A DNA stretch of 64,000 nucleotides from CAZMGB01 sp964565775 (GCA_964565775.1 CAZMGB010000011.1:1-64000), one strand, 5' to 3'. Shown: positions 35,337 to 44,034, counted from the first letter of the stretch. Notes: generated from the sequence alone by a model not told the origin. Made by a program: numbers and translations.

Positions 35337-36071
35337 CTATCTGAGCAGCGTCCTCAGCGTTCGCGCGTTCTCGACGGCGTAGCCGTAGGCATCGTTGTTG
35401 AAGTAGACGTACACCTCCGACACGTCCTCCGGCAGCTCCTGCAGTCGCCGCGCCCAGTCCGCCAACCGCTCATCGTTGTAGCAGCCGCCGTACACCTCGT
35501 CGCTGCCGTGGAAGCGCACGTACGCCAGGTCCGTCGTCGCCTCCAGGGGCGTCTCCCAGTCGACCATGTGGAAGGCGCAGAAGCCGACGTTGTGCAGTCG
35601 CAGGAGGAAGAAGACGTCGCGGTTGAACCAGGAGTCGTGGCGGAACTCGAAGACGTGGCGTACGTCCCGCGGCAGCAGCGACAGGAAGTCCGCCAGGCGG
35701 TCGATGTTGTCGGGCCTGCAGTGGAAGTTTGGCGGGAGCTGGTAGAGGACAGGCCCCAGCGCCTCGCCGAGGAGGCAGGCGCGGCCGAGGAACGTCTCGA
35801 GGGGCTCCTCGCAGTCCTTCAGTCGCTTGATGTGGGTGATGAAGCGGCTGGCCTTGACGGCGAAGCGAAAGCCCTTCGGGACGGCCTCGCCCCAGTTGCG
35901 GAACGTCTTCTCCTGCGGCAGGCGGTAGAAGCTGTTGTTGAGCTCGACGGTGGCGAATTGGGCGTAGTAGTGGGCCAGCCACCCGCTCGTCGGCAGGCCC
36001 GGCGGATAGAAGGGGCCGCGCCAGTGCTTGTAGGACCAGCCCGAGGTGCCTACCCGGTAGCGTAGCGCCAT
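35337..36071 (-). CDS. DUF72 (YecE-like) protein
   Basis: 244 aa. It opens with YRVGTSGWSYKHWRGPFYP and carries ELNNSFYRLP, the signatures of DUF72, a TIM-barrel family of unknown function; full length. GGAGGCCAGAGA precedes the ATG. Its stop codon lies one base from the -35 of the toxin-antitoxin promoter. Confidence 0.92.
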   Translation of the reverse strand: MALRYRVGTSGWSYKHWRGPFYPPGLPTSGWLAHYYAQFATVELNNSFYRLPQEKTFRNWGEAVPKGFRFAVKASRFITHIKRLKDCEEPLETFLGRACLLGEALGPVLYQLPPNFHCRPDNIDRLADFLSLLPRDVRHVFEFRHDSWFNRDVFFLLRLHNVGFCAFHMVDWETPLEATTDLAYVRFHGSDEVYGGCYNDERLADWARRLQELPEDVSEVYVYFNNDAYGYAVENARTLRTLLR

Positions 36072-36145
36072 TCTCTGGCCTCCGCCGCTCTTTGCCGTTC
36101 GCCAGCCGCCGCCGCGACCGCCCCGCCCCAGCGCTGAGCGGCGTC

Positions 36146-36151
36146 ATTATA
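36146..36151 (-). promoter_or_regulatory. -10 element of DUF72 gene
   Basis: TATAAT on the minus strand, 74 bases before the DUF72 start; no clear -35. Confidence 0.4.
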
Positions 36152-36241
36152 GCACCGGCGCTCCTTGGGGCCGTCTGGACGGTTGTGCTAAGGTAGGGGC
36201 GGCCGGAGTGCGCTGCGGACAGGAAGGCGGCGCTACGAAGC

Positions 36242-36913
36242 ATGGACATCGACTACGCCGCCGCTCGGAAGGCGCTGGTCAGGTCGCTCCGATACGAGAT
36301 CCGGGACGAGCGAACGCTGGCCGCTATCGCTCGTGTACCGCGCGAGCGGTTCGTGCCGTCCGACCTCCAGCGCTACGCCTACGAGGACCGTCCCCTGCCC
36401 ATAGGCTACGGCCAGACGATCTCTCAGCCTCTCATGGTGGCGATGATGACGGAGGCTATGGCTCTCTCAGGAGACGAGAAGGTGCTGGAGATCGGAACGG
36501 GCTCCGGCTACCAGGCGGCGCTCCTGGCCGAGCTCTCGCAACATGTGGTCACGCTGGAGCGGATACCGGAGCTGGCGTCCGACGCCGCCAGTCGGCTCCG
36601 CGACCTCGGCTACTGTAACGTCGAGGTGCACACAGCGGGCGAAACGCTCGGCTGGCCCGAATCCGCCCCCTACGACGCCATCCTGGTGACGGCAGGCTCC
36701 CCGCACGTACCTCAGAGCCTCCTCGATCAGCTCCGCCAGGAGGGCCGGCTAGTCATCCCCGTCGGCCAGCGCCGTGTCCAGCAACTCATGCTGGTCACCA
36801 AGACGGCCAGCGGCACCTCGATGCAGAACCTGGGCGAGTGCCGCTTCGTGCCCCTCATCGGCGCCGACGGCTGGCCCGAGAGCGAGGCGCCGCAAGACTA
36901 CGTATTGCCGTAG
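36242..36913 (+). CDS. pcm: Protein-L-isoaspartate O-methyltransferase
   Basis: 223 aa. ERFVP, the GQTISQPLMVAMM active-site loop and the SAM motif VLEIGTGSGYQAALLAE are diagnostic. It repairs isoaspartyl residues in aged proteins using SAM. It has no leader-like hairpin or operon partner. Confidence 0.95.
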   Translation: MDIDYAAARKALVRSLRYEIRDERTLAAIARVPRERFVPSDLQRYAYEDRPLPIGYGQTISQPLMVAMMTEAMALSGDEKVLEIGTGSGYQAALLAELSQHVVTLERIPELASDAASRLRDLGYCNVEVHTAGETLGWPESAPYDAILVTAGSPHVPQSLLDQLRQEGRLVIPVGQRRVQQLMLVTKTASGTSMQNLGECRFVPLIGADGWPESEAPQDYVLP

Positions 36914-37170
36914 CTCTCACACCCGGCGCGAGCCCTTTATGGCCGACGGCGGCGCTGATTCACCCGGGCGGCCCCGATACCTCGGCACGTCGGCTTCGCG
37001 GATGCAGACCAGGTCTTCGGCCCCCGTGCCCCAGCATCGCCCGGCGGGAGCACTTGAACGATCCGTCCCCTTGGTGGACACTGGATATGAATGCTGCCAA
37101 ACGGATGAAGACCCATCGCCTTGTCACCGTTGAGAAAACCAGCTCATATCTTCCATAGGAGGACAGAAGA

Positions 37171-37626
37171 ATGCCAGCATTCGGTTCCGTTGATGAGATT
37201 CTAGATTTCGCGATCGGCCAGGAGGAGGAGGAGGCGCGCTTCTACACTGACCTCGCCCAGCGAGCGGAGAAGCCGCGGATGCGTCGCATCTTTGAGGACT
37301 TCGCCGGCGAGGAGTTAGGGCACAAGGCGAAGCTGGTGGCTATCAAGGAAGGCAGGCTTCTGGTCCCTGAGACAGAGAAGATCATGGATCTGAAGATTGC
37401 AGAGTGGCTTGTTGACGTGGAGAGCAGCCCGAACCTGGACTACCAGGGCGCCCTCACCCTGGCGATGAAAAGGGAGAAGGCAGCGTTCAAGATGTACAGC
37501 GACCTCGCCGCGGCAACCGAGAACAAGGCGGTTCGCGCGACTCTGCTGGCTCTAGCCCAGGAGGAGGCCAAGCACAAGCTGCGCTTCGAGATCGAGTACG
37601 ACCAGTATATCCTGACCGAGAACTGA
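37171..37626 (+). CDS. Rubrerythrin-like ferritin-fold protein
   Basis: 151 aa. A four-helix bundle with a diiron set E20/E21, E48, H51 (EELGHK), E102 and E132, H135 (EEAKHK). It lacks the C-terminal rubredoxin domain, so it is an erythrin-type protein, likely active against peroxide or in iron handling. Strong AGGAGGACAGAAG before the ATG. It suggests a life with variable oxygen exposure. Confidence 0.88.
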   Translation: MPAFGSVDEILDFAIGQEEEEARFYTDLAQRAEKPRMRRIFEDFAGEELGHKAKLVAIKEGRLLVPETEKIMDLKIAEWLVDVESSPNLDYQGALTLAMKREKAAFKMYSDLAAATENKAVRATLLALAQEEAKHKLRFEIEYDQYILTEN

Positions 37627-37761
37627 GGCTCGTCGGCATGAGGTCCGGCAGGGTGAACCGCCACCGTGCCTTCAGGCTGACTCCCGGACGCCGACTTGCC
37701 TGAGGGGCGCCCGAACCGCATCTGAACCGCAGCAGACCGATCGGCGAACACGAGTCCAGGG

Positions 37762-38097
37762 ATGTCGACTGATCCGCTTGAAGCGTGCACGCATGCGAAA
37801 AGGGAGCTCGACCGCATCGAGAGCGAGCTACGGGAGATAGCGGAGTTCTACTTCACGGTCGGGAGCGCCCTTACGCATTCCCCACCTCGCCTGGCAATCT
37901 CCAACAGCGACCTCGAGACGCCCCGTGAGATCGGGCCCCGTTGGATCGTGCCGACCGTGGACTACCTTGCATGGCCCGACAAGGAGGCCGTGAAGGAGAA
38001 GCTGAGCGCTCACCACGCCGCGGAAGACGCCTACGGCCGGGCGTGGCGCGCCCTCCCGCCCGACGCCAGGAGCCAATTCCCGCGGCCCAAGCGATAG
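37762..38097 (+). CDS. Hypothetical protein
   Basis: 111 aa, soluble. A helical start (HAKRELDRIESELREIAEF), then a WIVPTVDYLAWPDKEAVKE segment. No family recognised and no cysteine pairs. A weak purine-rich site (CCAGGG) precedes the ATG. Confidence 0.5.
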   Translation: MSTDPLEACTHAKRELDRIESELREIAEFYFTVGSALTHSPPRLAISNSDLETPREIGPRWIVPTVDYLAWPDKEAVKEKLSAHHAAEDAYGRAWRALPPDARSQFPRPKR

Positions 38098-38240
38098 CCG
38101 GCCGGCGGTCCCGGGCTGGTGTAGGGACGAAGATGCGTCGTTACGAGGTCGGGGGCGCCTCTGGGCCTGCGGAGACACGGACGCAGTGCCGCCAACTACA
38201 GCACGGGGAGACCGCGAACACACACTACCGGCACGAACCG

Positions 38241-39233
38241 CTACCGTGGGGAGGTACTGGGCGGGGAGATGGCGTTGAGGGCTTCCATCGCCGAGGCGTC
38301 CAGAGTCAACTCAACTCCTTTCAGCGCCTCGTCGAGCTGCTCCCGCCGCGTGGCCCCCAGGATGGCTGAGGTGAGTACCGGCTGCTGGAGCAGCCAGGCT
38401 ACCGACACTTGAGCGGGCGTCGCTCCGCAGCCGTCCGCTACCTCCTTCACCCGATCAACGGCGTCGAACATCGCGTCGTGCCAGTAGCGCGCCTGGTAGA
38501 GGGATCCGCTCCGCCCGCCCAGGGCAAAGCGCGTGCCATCCGGAGGAGGGTCCTCCCGCCGGTACTTGCCCGTGAGAAGGCCCCCGGCAAGCGGATTGTA
38601 GGCTATGACGCCGATGCCCTCCTCGGCGCAAACGGGCAGCAAGTCCCTCTCGATCTCGCGGTGGAGAAGATTATACCTGGGCTGAACGCAGTCGAAGCGG
38701 GCTAATCGCAGCCGGTCACTCACCCACAGCGCCTTGCACAGCCGCCAGGCCTCGAAGTTGGAGCAGCCCAGGTAGCGCACCTTGCCCCAGCGCACCAGGT
38801 CATCGAGGGCCTGGAGAGTTTCGTCGAGGGGCGTCTCCGGGTCAGGCGCGTGCACCTGATAGAGGTCGATGTAGTCGGTCTGGAGACGGCGCAGGCTGGC
38901 GTCGACAGCGTCCAGGATGTGTGCCCGCGAAAGCCCCTCGTCGTTGGCGCCCGGGCCAACGCGGGCGCGACACTTCGTAGCGACAACCACGCGGTCGCGC
39001 TTTCCGGGAAGCCAGCGCCCGACGATCTCCTCCGTGCGACCCGCCGTCTCGATGGAGGGAGGCACGGGATACACGTCCGCCGTGTCGATGAAGTTGACCC
39101 CGGCGTCCAGGGACCTGTCGAGGATGGCGTGCGCCGCCTCTTCGTCGGCCTGGGAGCCGAAGGTCATGGTCCCCATGCAGATCTCGCTCACCTTGAGGCC
39201 CGTCCGGCCCAGCCGTTTGAATCGCATGGTCAT
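38241..39233 (-). CDS. Aldo/keto reductase
   Basis: 330 aa. Catalytic tetrad D50, Y55 (FIDTADVY), K87 (ATKCRA) and H128 (QVHAPD); C-terminal SAILGATRREQLDEAL is the NADP-binding end. It reduces aldehydes or ketones with NADPH; substrate unknown. GGGAGGTACGCTA precedes the ATG. Confidence 0.93.
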   Translation of the reverse strand: MTMRFKRLGRTGLKVSEICMGTMTFGSQADEEAAHAILDRSLDAGVNFIDTADVYPVPPSIETAGRTEEIVGRWLPGKRDRVVVATKCRARVGPGANDEGLSRAHILDAVDASLRRLQTDYIDLYQVHAPDPETPLDETLQALDDLVRWGKVRYLGCSNFEAWRLCKALWVSDRLRLARFDCVQPRYNLLHREIERDLLPVCAEEGIGVIAYNPLAGGLLTGKYRREDPPPDGTRFALGGRSGSLYQARYWHDAMFDAVDRVKEVADGCGATPAQVSVAWLLQQPVLTSAILGATRREQLDEALKGVELTLDASAMEALNAISPPSTSPR

Positions 39234-39385
39234 TAGCGTACCTCCCTGTCAGCTAGGACCGGCCCAGGGAAAGAGCTTGCGCCCCCCAGATTGCCAGTCT
39301 AGCCGGACGGGAGCCCCGACGAAAGGGGCAAATCGCCGTACGCCCCTTTCCCCACGAAGGACGAGCCCATAAGCAGCGCAGATGA

Positions 39386-39391
39386 TACACT
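39386..39391 (+). promoter_or_regulatory. -10 element, leaderless type
   Basis: TACACT ends 10 bases before the ATG at 39402; no ribosome site is present. Confidence 0.4.
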
Positions 39392-39401
39392 ATCGACGGT
39401 C

Positions 39402-40850
39402 ATGTCAGAATCCGACTCCCGCTCCTCTCATCCCCTCGACTTCCTCTTTCACCCTCGTTCGGCGGCTGTCGTCGGCGTCTCGGCGAAACAGCGTGACTGG
39501 GGCGGCGGCGAGATGTTCTTGCGGGCGCTCCAGGTCATGAAGTTCCCCGGGCCCATCTACCCGGTCAACCCGCACGCCCAGGAGGTCATGGGGCTGCCCT
39601 GCTACCCGTCCCTGCGTGACATCCCCGGTCCGGTCGACTTCGTCATCTCCAGCATCCCTGCGACCGCCGTACTCCAGCTCATGGACGATGCCGCAGCCAA
39701 GCGAGTGCGGGCCATCCACTTCTTCACCGCCGGCTTCCGCGAGACCGGCGAGAGGGAACTGGCCGAGCTCGAACGGCAGGTCCTGGAGCGCGCCCGCAGC
39801 GCCGGCATCCGACTCATAGGCCCCAACTGTATGGGTCTCTATTGCCCTTCCGGTGGCCTCTCCTTCAACCGCGAGTTCCCTGCGGAGCCGGGGCCCGTCG
39901 CCTTCATATCCCAGAGCGGCCTCAACGCCGAGGAGCTCGTCCTCTACGCTGCCCTCCGCGGCGTTCGCTTCAGCAAGGTCATCAGCTACGGCAACGCCAC
40001 CGACCTCGACGAGAGCGATTTCCTCGAGTACTGTGCCAGCGACCCGGAGACAGGAATCATCACCTGCTACATCGAGGGGGTGAAGGACGGGCGGCGCTTC
40101 CTCGAGGCGCTCAAGGCCGCCTCCGCAGTCAAGCCGACCATCGTGCTCAAGGGGGGACTCACCCGCGCCGGGAGCCGCGCTGCGGACTCCCACACCGGCA
40201 GCCTGGCGGGTTCCGCCGAGGTCTGGGAGGCGGCCTGCCGACAGGCGGGCGTGGTGACTGTACAAACCCTTCGAGAGCTCGAGGACGTGGCGGTGGCCTT
40301 CCGCTTTCTCCCCAGGCCGGCCGGTCGAGGGGTAGTCATTATCGGCGTCGGTGGAGGAAGCAGCGTCCTCTCCGCTGACATGGCGGAGCACATGGGCCTG
40401 GAGGTGCCCGCCCTACCGGCGCGGATCCAGGCTCAGTTGCGTGAGTTCACCCCCGTGGCCGGCACGAGCGTACGCAACCCTCTGGACACGGTCGGCATGC
40501 GGGCCCGCGAGCAGTTGTTGAAGGCCGTGCGCCTGGTCGCCGGGGCCTCTGACATCCACACATTCGTCATGCAGTCGCGCATCGACTGGAATCCGAACGC
40601 GGGGCAGGACGCTGCCGAGTTCATTCGGCAGAGCGTGGACATCTTGAAGGATTCGCGCGAGGCGGCCGGCAAACCTGTCGTCGCCGTAATCTGGCCACCC
40701 CTCTCGCTCGAGACCATGAGCCGGAACCTCGACTTCCAGCGCATCAGCGCCGAGGCCGGTCTTCCGGTCTATTGGGGCACAGAACGGGCCCTTCGCTCCC
40801 TCTCCAGGTTCATCGACTGGCACGAGCGGCGCGCCCGGAGCGGGCTTTAG
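39402..40850 (+). CDS. NDP-forming acyl-CoA ligase alpha-subunit-like protein
   Basis: 482 aa. N-terminal CoA-binding Rossmann domain (AAVVGVSAKQRD..., YPVNPHAQEVMGLPCYPSL), GPNCMGLY, and two succinyl-CoA-ligase-like flavodoxin domains. DSHTGSLAG carries the His that is phosphorylated in ADP-forming acetyl-CoA synthetases. The ATP-grasp beta domain is absent and no beta gene is in the window. A paralogue lies at 47953-49347. It may form acyl-CoA with a distant partner. Confidence 0.85.
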   Translation: MSESDSRSSHPLDFLFHPRSAAVVGVSAKQRDWGGGEMFLRALQVMKFPGPIYPVNPHAQEVMGLPCYPSLRDIPGPVDFVISSIPATAVLQLMDDAAAKRVRAIHFFTAGFRETGERELAELERQVLERARSAGIRLIGPNCMGLYCPSGGLSFNREFPAEPGPVAFISQSGLNAEELVLYAALRGVRFSKVISYGNATDLDESDFLEYCASDPETGIITCYIEGVKDGRRFLEALKAASAVKPTIVLKGGLTRAGSRAADSHTGSLAGSAEVWEAACRQAGVVTVQTLRELEDVAVAFRFLPRPAGRGVVIIGVGGGSSVLSADMAEHMGLEVPALPARIQAQLREFTPVAGTSVRNPLDTVGMRAREQLLKAVRLVAGASDIHTFVMQSRIDWNPNAGQDAAEFIRQSVDILKDSREAAGKPVVAVIWPPLSLETMSRNLDFQRISAEAGLPVYWGTERALRSLSRFIDWHERRARSGL

Positions 40851-40880
40851 GCGACGGCCGTATTCCAGTCCATCCGTCCC

Positions 40881-42044
40881 TTAGTACGATCCCGCCACTG
40901 CGGCCAGGGCGAAATCGCTGGCCGGCAGCTCGTCGAACCAGGCGGCGTCGGCCGGAAGCGGTCGTGAGAAGAAACGCCCCTCGTCGCGCGGGTCGCGTGC
41001 CTGGTGATACTTCAGGTATATCCGGCGTTGCAGGCCCTCGCCCTCGACGCCGACTATCTCCAGTTTGCCGGAGTAGTGCGACATTGCGTACCGCAAGCGC
41101 TTCGCCAGCCCCGAACAGCCCCGCTTGGCCGCTTCGACGATGGCGTAGCCCCTCGCCAGGGGCACACGAGAGTGCAGGCTCCCTGTGACCGGCCGGCATT
41201 GGAAGAGGTAGTAGGGCGCTACGCCCACCTCCGCCAAGCGACTGAAGAGGTCCCGTAGCGTCTCCGGGTTGTCATTGACCCGCCGGAGCAGGACCGCCTG
41301 GTTCGCCAGGACCACACCGGCTTCCGTCAGCCGCTCGATGGCTCGCAGTGCCTCTGCCGTCAGCTCCCGAGGGTGGTCGACGTGCGTCACGACGTACAGA
41401 CGCCGGTCGCCGTGCGAGTGCCGAGAAAGCACATCGAGCAGGCTCGGATCGGACGTGATGCGGGCAGGCAGGAATACGGGCACCTTGCTCCCGATGCGGA
41501 TGATCCGAACGTGATCGATGGAGCGGAGGGCGGACAGGAGCCGGTCCAACCGCAGGCTGGCCATTACGAGCGGGTCGCCGCCGGTTATGAGGACGTTATT
41601 GATCTCGGTGTGTTGCCGGATGTACTCCAGGGCCGGCTCCAGATCGCGTATCGTCTCTCCGCCCGACCACCCGCCGCGGTCGAAGAGGCGCTTGCGGAAG
41701 CAGTAGCGGCAGTAGGCAGCGCACATGTTGTTGCTGAGAATGACGGCGGTCGCCCGATACTTGTGCTGGAGTCCCTGAACACGCGTATTGTCCGCCTCGC
41801 CGCTGGTATCCAGCGTGCCGCCGCCGTGAAGCTCCTCGCACGCCGGCACCACCAGGTTGCGGATGGGGTCGTTGGGGTTGCGAGCGTCGATCAGCCGCAG
41901 ATAGGAGCGCGGGATCTGCATGGGGAAGCTCCGGACGACCGCGCGAAGTCCGGCCTCTTCCTCCGCAGCCAAGGGTAGGTAGAGCTTGAGCTCATCTACA
42001 TCGCGTACGGCATCCTGCAGCGCTTTCTGCCACAACTCAGCCAT
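40881..42044 (-). CDS. KamA-family radical SAM aminomutase, glutamate 2,3-aminomutase-like
   Basis: 387 aa. Radical SAM cluster C108-C112-C115 (CAAYCRYC), VLITGGDPL, and PLP-lysine candidate K327 (MSHYSGKLEIVG). In lysine 2,3-aminomutases the substrate's side-chain amine is held by Asp in CDLSxG and VDAPGGGGK; here these regions read CRPVTG (R284) and SHYSGK, so lysine is unlikely and a glutamate-type acidic substrate fits better. The product would then be a beta-amino acid such as beta-glutamate, an osmolyte. ATG at 42044 has GGGAGG upstream. A ydaO-type riboswitch lies in the leader. Confidence 0.85.
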   Translation of the reverse strand: MAELWQKALQDAVRDVDELKLYLPLAAEEEAGLRAVVRSFPMQIPRSYLRLIDARNPNDPIRNLVVPACEELHGGGTLDTSGEADNTRVQGLQHKYRATAVILSNNMCAAYCRYCFRKRLFDRGGWSGGETIRDLEPALEYIRQHTEINNVLITGGDPLVMASLRLDRLLSALRSIDHVRIIRIGSKVPVFLPARITSDPSLLDVLSRHSHGDRRLYVVTHVDHPRELTAEALRAIERLTEAGVVLANQAVLLRRVNDNPETLRDLFSRLAEVGVAPYYLFQCRPVTGSLHSRVPLARGYAIVEAAKRGCSGLAKRLRYAMSHYSGKLEIVGVEGEGLQRRIYLKYHQARDPRDEGRFFSRPLPADAAWFDELPASDFALAAVAGSY

Positions 42045-42097
42045 CACAGCCTCCCTTTCCGGGAGAGGAAGAGCCCAGCCTGTGTGACAGATAGCAA

Positions 42098-42121
42098 GAG
42101 CCCGAGGCGTAGCCCCGGGCT
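42098..42121 (-). terminator. Hairpin after minus-strand riboswitch
   Basis: RNA GCCCGGGGC, loop UAC, GCCUCGGGC with one G-U pair, then UCUUGCU. It lies between the riboswitch and the aminomutase start, as expected for transcription control, although the U-tract is weak. Confidence 0.6.
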
Positions 42122-42144
42122 TCTATACAGGGACTATCCTCTCC

Positions 42145-42275
42145 CTTGTGCCTACGGGGTTAGCTGACGGGTTCGGCAGAGGGAGCTTGCCTACTCCGAG
42201 CGAGTCGGAGATTCACCCCAGTGATTGGGTCCCCCGTCCCCGGCGAAAAAGCCGGAGTTCGGCCACTGGTCCTAT
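42145..42275 (-). ncRNA. c-di-AMP (ydaO/yuaA) riboswitch upstream of aminomutase
   Basis: The minus-strand RNA has the conserved blocks in order: GGCCGAACUCC, GACGGGGGACCCAAUCA, UGGGGUGAAUC, a UCCGA/UCGGA hairpin followed by GUAGGCA, and CCGAACCCGUCAGCUAACC ending CGUAGGCAC, which closes P1. A TATAAT (42294-42299) places the 5' end just upstream. Known ydaO riboswitches switch genes off when c-di-AMP is high. Confidence 0.9.
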
Positions 42276-42293
42276 TCTTTTTTCGGGTGCCCT

Positions 42294-42299
42294 ATTATA
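42294..42299 (-). promoter_or_regulatory. -10 element of riboswitch-aminomutase transcript
   Basis: Perfect TATAAT on the minus strand, about 20 bases before the riboswitch P1 stem. The -35 is weak. Confidence 0.55.
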
Positions 42300-42486
42300 C
42301 CATACGCCACAGCCCCTCGTGGCGATTGCCGTCCGACGAACCTTTCTTGGCCGGGCGGCGCCAGTTGCACCCGTTCAATATCAGTATCGTCCAGTCCCGC
42401 GCGATACATTAGTCATTCTGTGCGAGAGCCGTCCAGCGGGCGCCGCACTGTCCGTCGCGGTTTTCGGAGACGATTCGAGTCTCTTC

Positions 42487-42514
42487 TTGCTCCTGCGCGA
42501 TTCTGTGGTAGACT
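42487..42514 (+). promoter_or_regulatory. Promoter of riboswitch-aminotransferase transcript
   Basis: TTGCTC (42487-42492), a 16-base spacer and TAGACT (42509-42514); predicted start near 42521, just before the riboswitch. Confidence 0.5.
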
Positions 42515-42519
42515 AACGT

Positions 42520-42640
42520 AGAACGTAGTCGCCAAGTCCCACCTCCAGGGAGCGGGCAACCCAGACTGGTCGGTGAGTCTCGCCGAAGCGAGTAGGGCAA
42601 GCCTTTCAGCCCGAACCGGTAGCTAAGCCCGCAGGCGTTG
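42520..42640 (+). ncRNA. c-di-AMP (ydaO/yuaA) riboswitch upstream of aminotransferase
   Basis: The same blocks occur in the other orientation: GUCGCCAAGUCC, GCGGGCAACCCAGA, GGUCGGUGAGUC, UCGC/GCGA hairpin then GUAGGGCA, and CAGCCCGAACC followed by GGUAGCUAAGCCC and GCAGGCG closing on CGCC (42530). It is more divergent than its neighbour (GGUAGCUAA in place of the GUCAGCUAA form) but keeps order and spacing. Confidence 0.83.
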
Positions 42641-42644
42641 GAAA

Positions 42645-42678
42645 GGCCTCACATTCCGAAGGGAGTGGGGCATTTTTT
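42645..42678 (+). terminator. Intrinsic terminator after plus-strand riboswitch
   Basis: GGCCTCACATTCC, loop region GAAG, GGAGTGGGGC, then ATTTTTT. It is 31 bases before the start codon at 42709, so read-through would be riboswitch-controlled. Confidence 0.85.
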
Positions 42679-42708
42679 GTCCCCCTCGCCAGGATGTGGA
42701 GGTGCTCC

Positions 42709-44034
42709 ATGCTGCACGTTGCTACTGAACTCGACTACGGGGGAGACTCAAGCCCCAAATCCACGTCGGCTGATCACACACCCCAGATTCGAGCTGATGA
42801 CGTCCTGGTGGGCGGCACCAACTCCGCCTTTGCGCTTCCGGTGAGCCTCTGCCTGGAACGAGGCGCCGGCAGTCACGTCTGGGACGAGGCCGGGCGCGAA
42901 TATGTCGACTTCCTGCTTGCCTCGGGCCCTCTGATCCTTGGGCACGCTCACCCGCGGGTGTGCGACGCCGTTGCCCGCCAGCTTGCCAAGGGTTCCGTCT
43001 TTTACACGTTGAGCCGCCCCGCTTTCGAGCTCGCAGCTGGGCTCGTGGATATGCCGGGCTGCGTGGAGATGGTCCGCTTCGCTTCTACGGGGACAGAGGC
43101 GACGCTGCACGCCGTCCGACTGGCGCGCGCTTTCACCGGCCGGGACAAGGTGCTCGTCTTCGCCGGCTCGTACCACGGCAGCCATGACCTGTCGCTCATC
43201 GGCCACCGCGGCGCTGGAAGAGTCGCCGGCGGTGGGGTGCCACGGAGCGCTATCGAGGACACGGTGGTTGCTCGGTTCAATGATATCGACAGCGTCGAGG
43301 AGAGCCTTGCCCTCCACGGTGGCTCCCTGGCAGCGATCCTGGTTGAGCCACAGCAACGGTCCCTCGATCCGTTGCCGGAGTTCTTGCCCCGCCTGGCCGA
43401 GCTGTGCCGGCAGGCCGGCATCGTCCTCATATTCGACGAAGTGCTGACAGGATTCCGGCTGGCATTCGGCGGAGCCCAGGAGTACTACGGCGTGGAGCCG
43501 GATGTGGTGTGCTACGGCAAGATCGTGGGCGGCGGCTTTCCTCTGTCGGCAGTAGGGGGCCGCCGTGAGATCATGCGCCTGGCTGACCCTGCCCTGGCAT
43601 CGACCCCCAGCTTCGTTCACATCAGCGGGACGCTGAGCGGGAACCCGGTCTCAGCGACCGCCGGGCGCGCCACCCTCGCGGAGCTGGAGAAAGCAGGCGT
43701 GTATGAGCGCCTGCACGCGCTGGGGAACCAGCTTCGCGCCGGGCTGACGTGGCAACTGCGTAGCGCGGGCATCGGTGGCTCGGTGATCGGGAGCGGACCG
43801 ATCGCGGCCGTGGACTTCTCCGACCCGGCTGGGCCAGAATCGGGGCTTGCGCTCAGGGATGCGGTGAACCGAGAGCTGATCCTCAGGGGTGTGCTTGCCC
43901 AGTTGAAGACCAGGTTCTACGTCTCGCTCGTTCACACGGAAGCTGAGATCGACTTCGCCGTCGACGCGTTCGGTGGCGCGCTTCGAGCGTCCGTTGAGCG
44001 CGTTCGCACGGCCGAGAAGGTCGCGGCTGTGTGA
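42709..44034 (+). CDS. Class III aminotransferase (glutamate-1-semialdehyde aminomutase-like)
   Basis: 441 aa. HVWDEAGREYVDFL, RFASTGTEATLHAVRLARA, FDEVLTGFRL and PLP lysine K271 (CYGKIVGGGFPLSA) are class III motifs nearest to the HemL-like branch. The c-di-AMP riboswitch leader argues against a haem role and for osmolyte metabolism with the divergent aminomutase; this is inference. ATG at 42709 has GGAGGTG upstream; an ATG at 42694 lies inside that site. Confidence 0.88.
   Translation: MLHVATELDYGGDSSPKSTSADHTPQIRADDVLVGGTNSAFALPVSLCLERGAGSHVWDEAGREYVDFLLASGPLILGHAHPRVCDAVARQLAKGSVFYTLSRPAFELAAGLVDMPGCVEMVRFASTGTEATLHAVRLARAFTGRDKVLVFAGSYHGSHDLSLIGHRGAGRVAGGGVPRSAIEDTVVARFNDIDSVEESLALHGGSLAAILVEPQQRSLDPLPEFLPRLAELCRQAGIVLIFDEVLTGFRLAFGGAQEYYGVEPDVVCYGKIVGGGFPLSAVGGRREIMRLADPALASTPSFVHISGTLSGNPVSATAGRATLAELEKAGVYERLHALGNQLRAGLTWQLRSAGIGGSVIGSGPIAAVDFSDPAGPESGLALRDAVNRELILRGVLAQLKTRFYVSLVHTEAEIDFAVDAFGGALRASVERVRTAEKVAAV

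Noticed and set aside
40881..42044. KamA-family protein considered as the glycyl radical enzyme activase
   Set aside because: It has the PLP lysine and length of aminomutases and lacks the N-terminal motif and ferredoxin insert of activases.
42520..42640. Alternative reading as a cobalamin or SAM riboswitch
   Set aside because: The block order (AACCCA, GGUGAGUC, GUAGGGCA, AGCUAA..GCAGGCG) fits ydaO, and the twin on the other strand fits better still.
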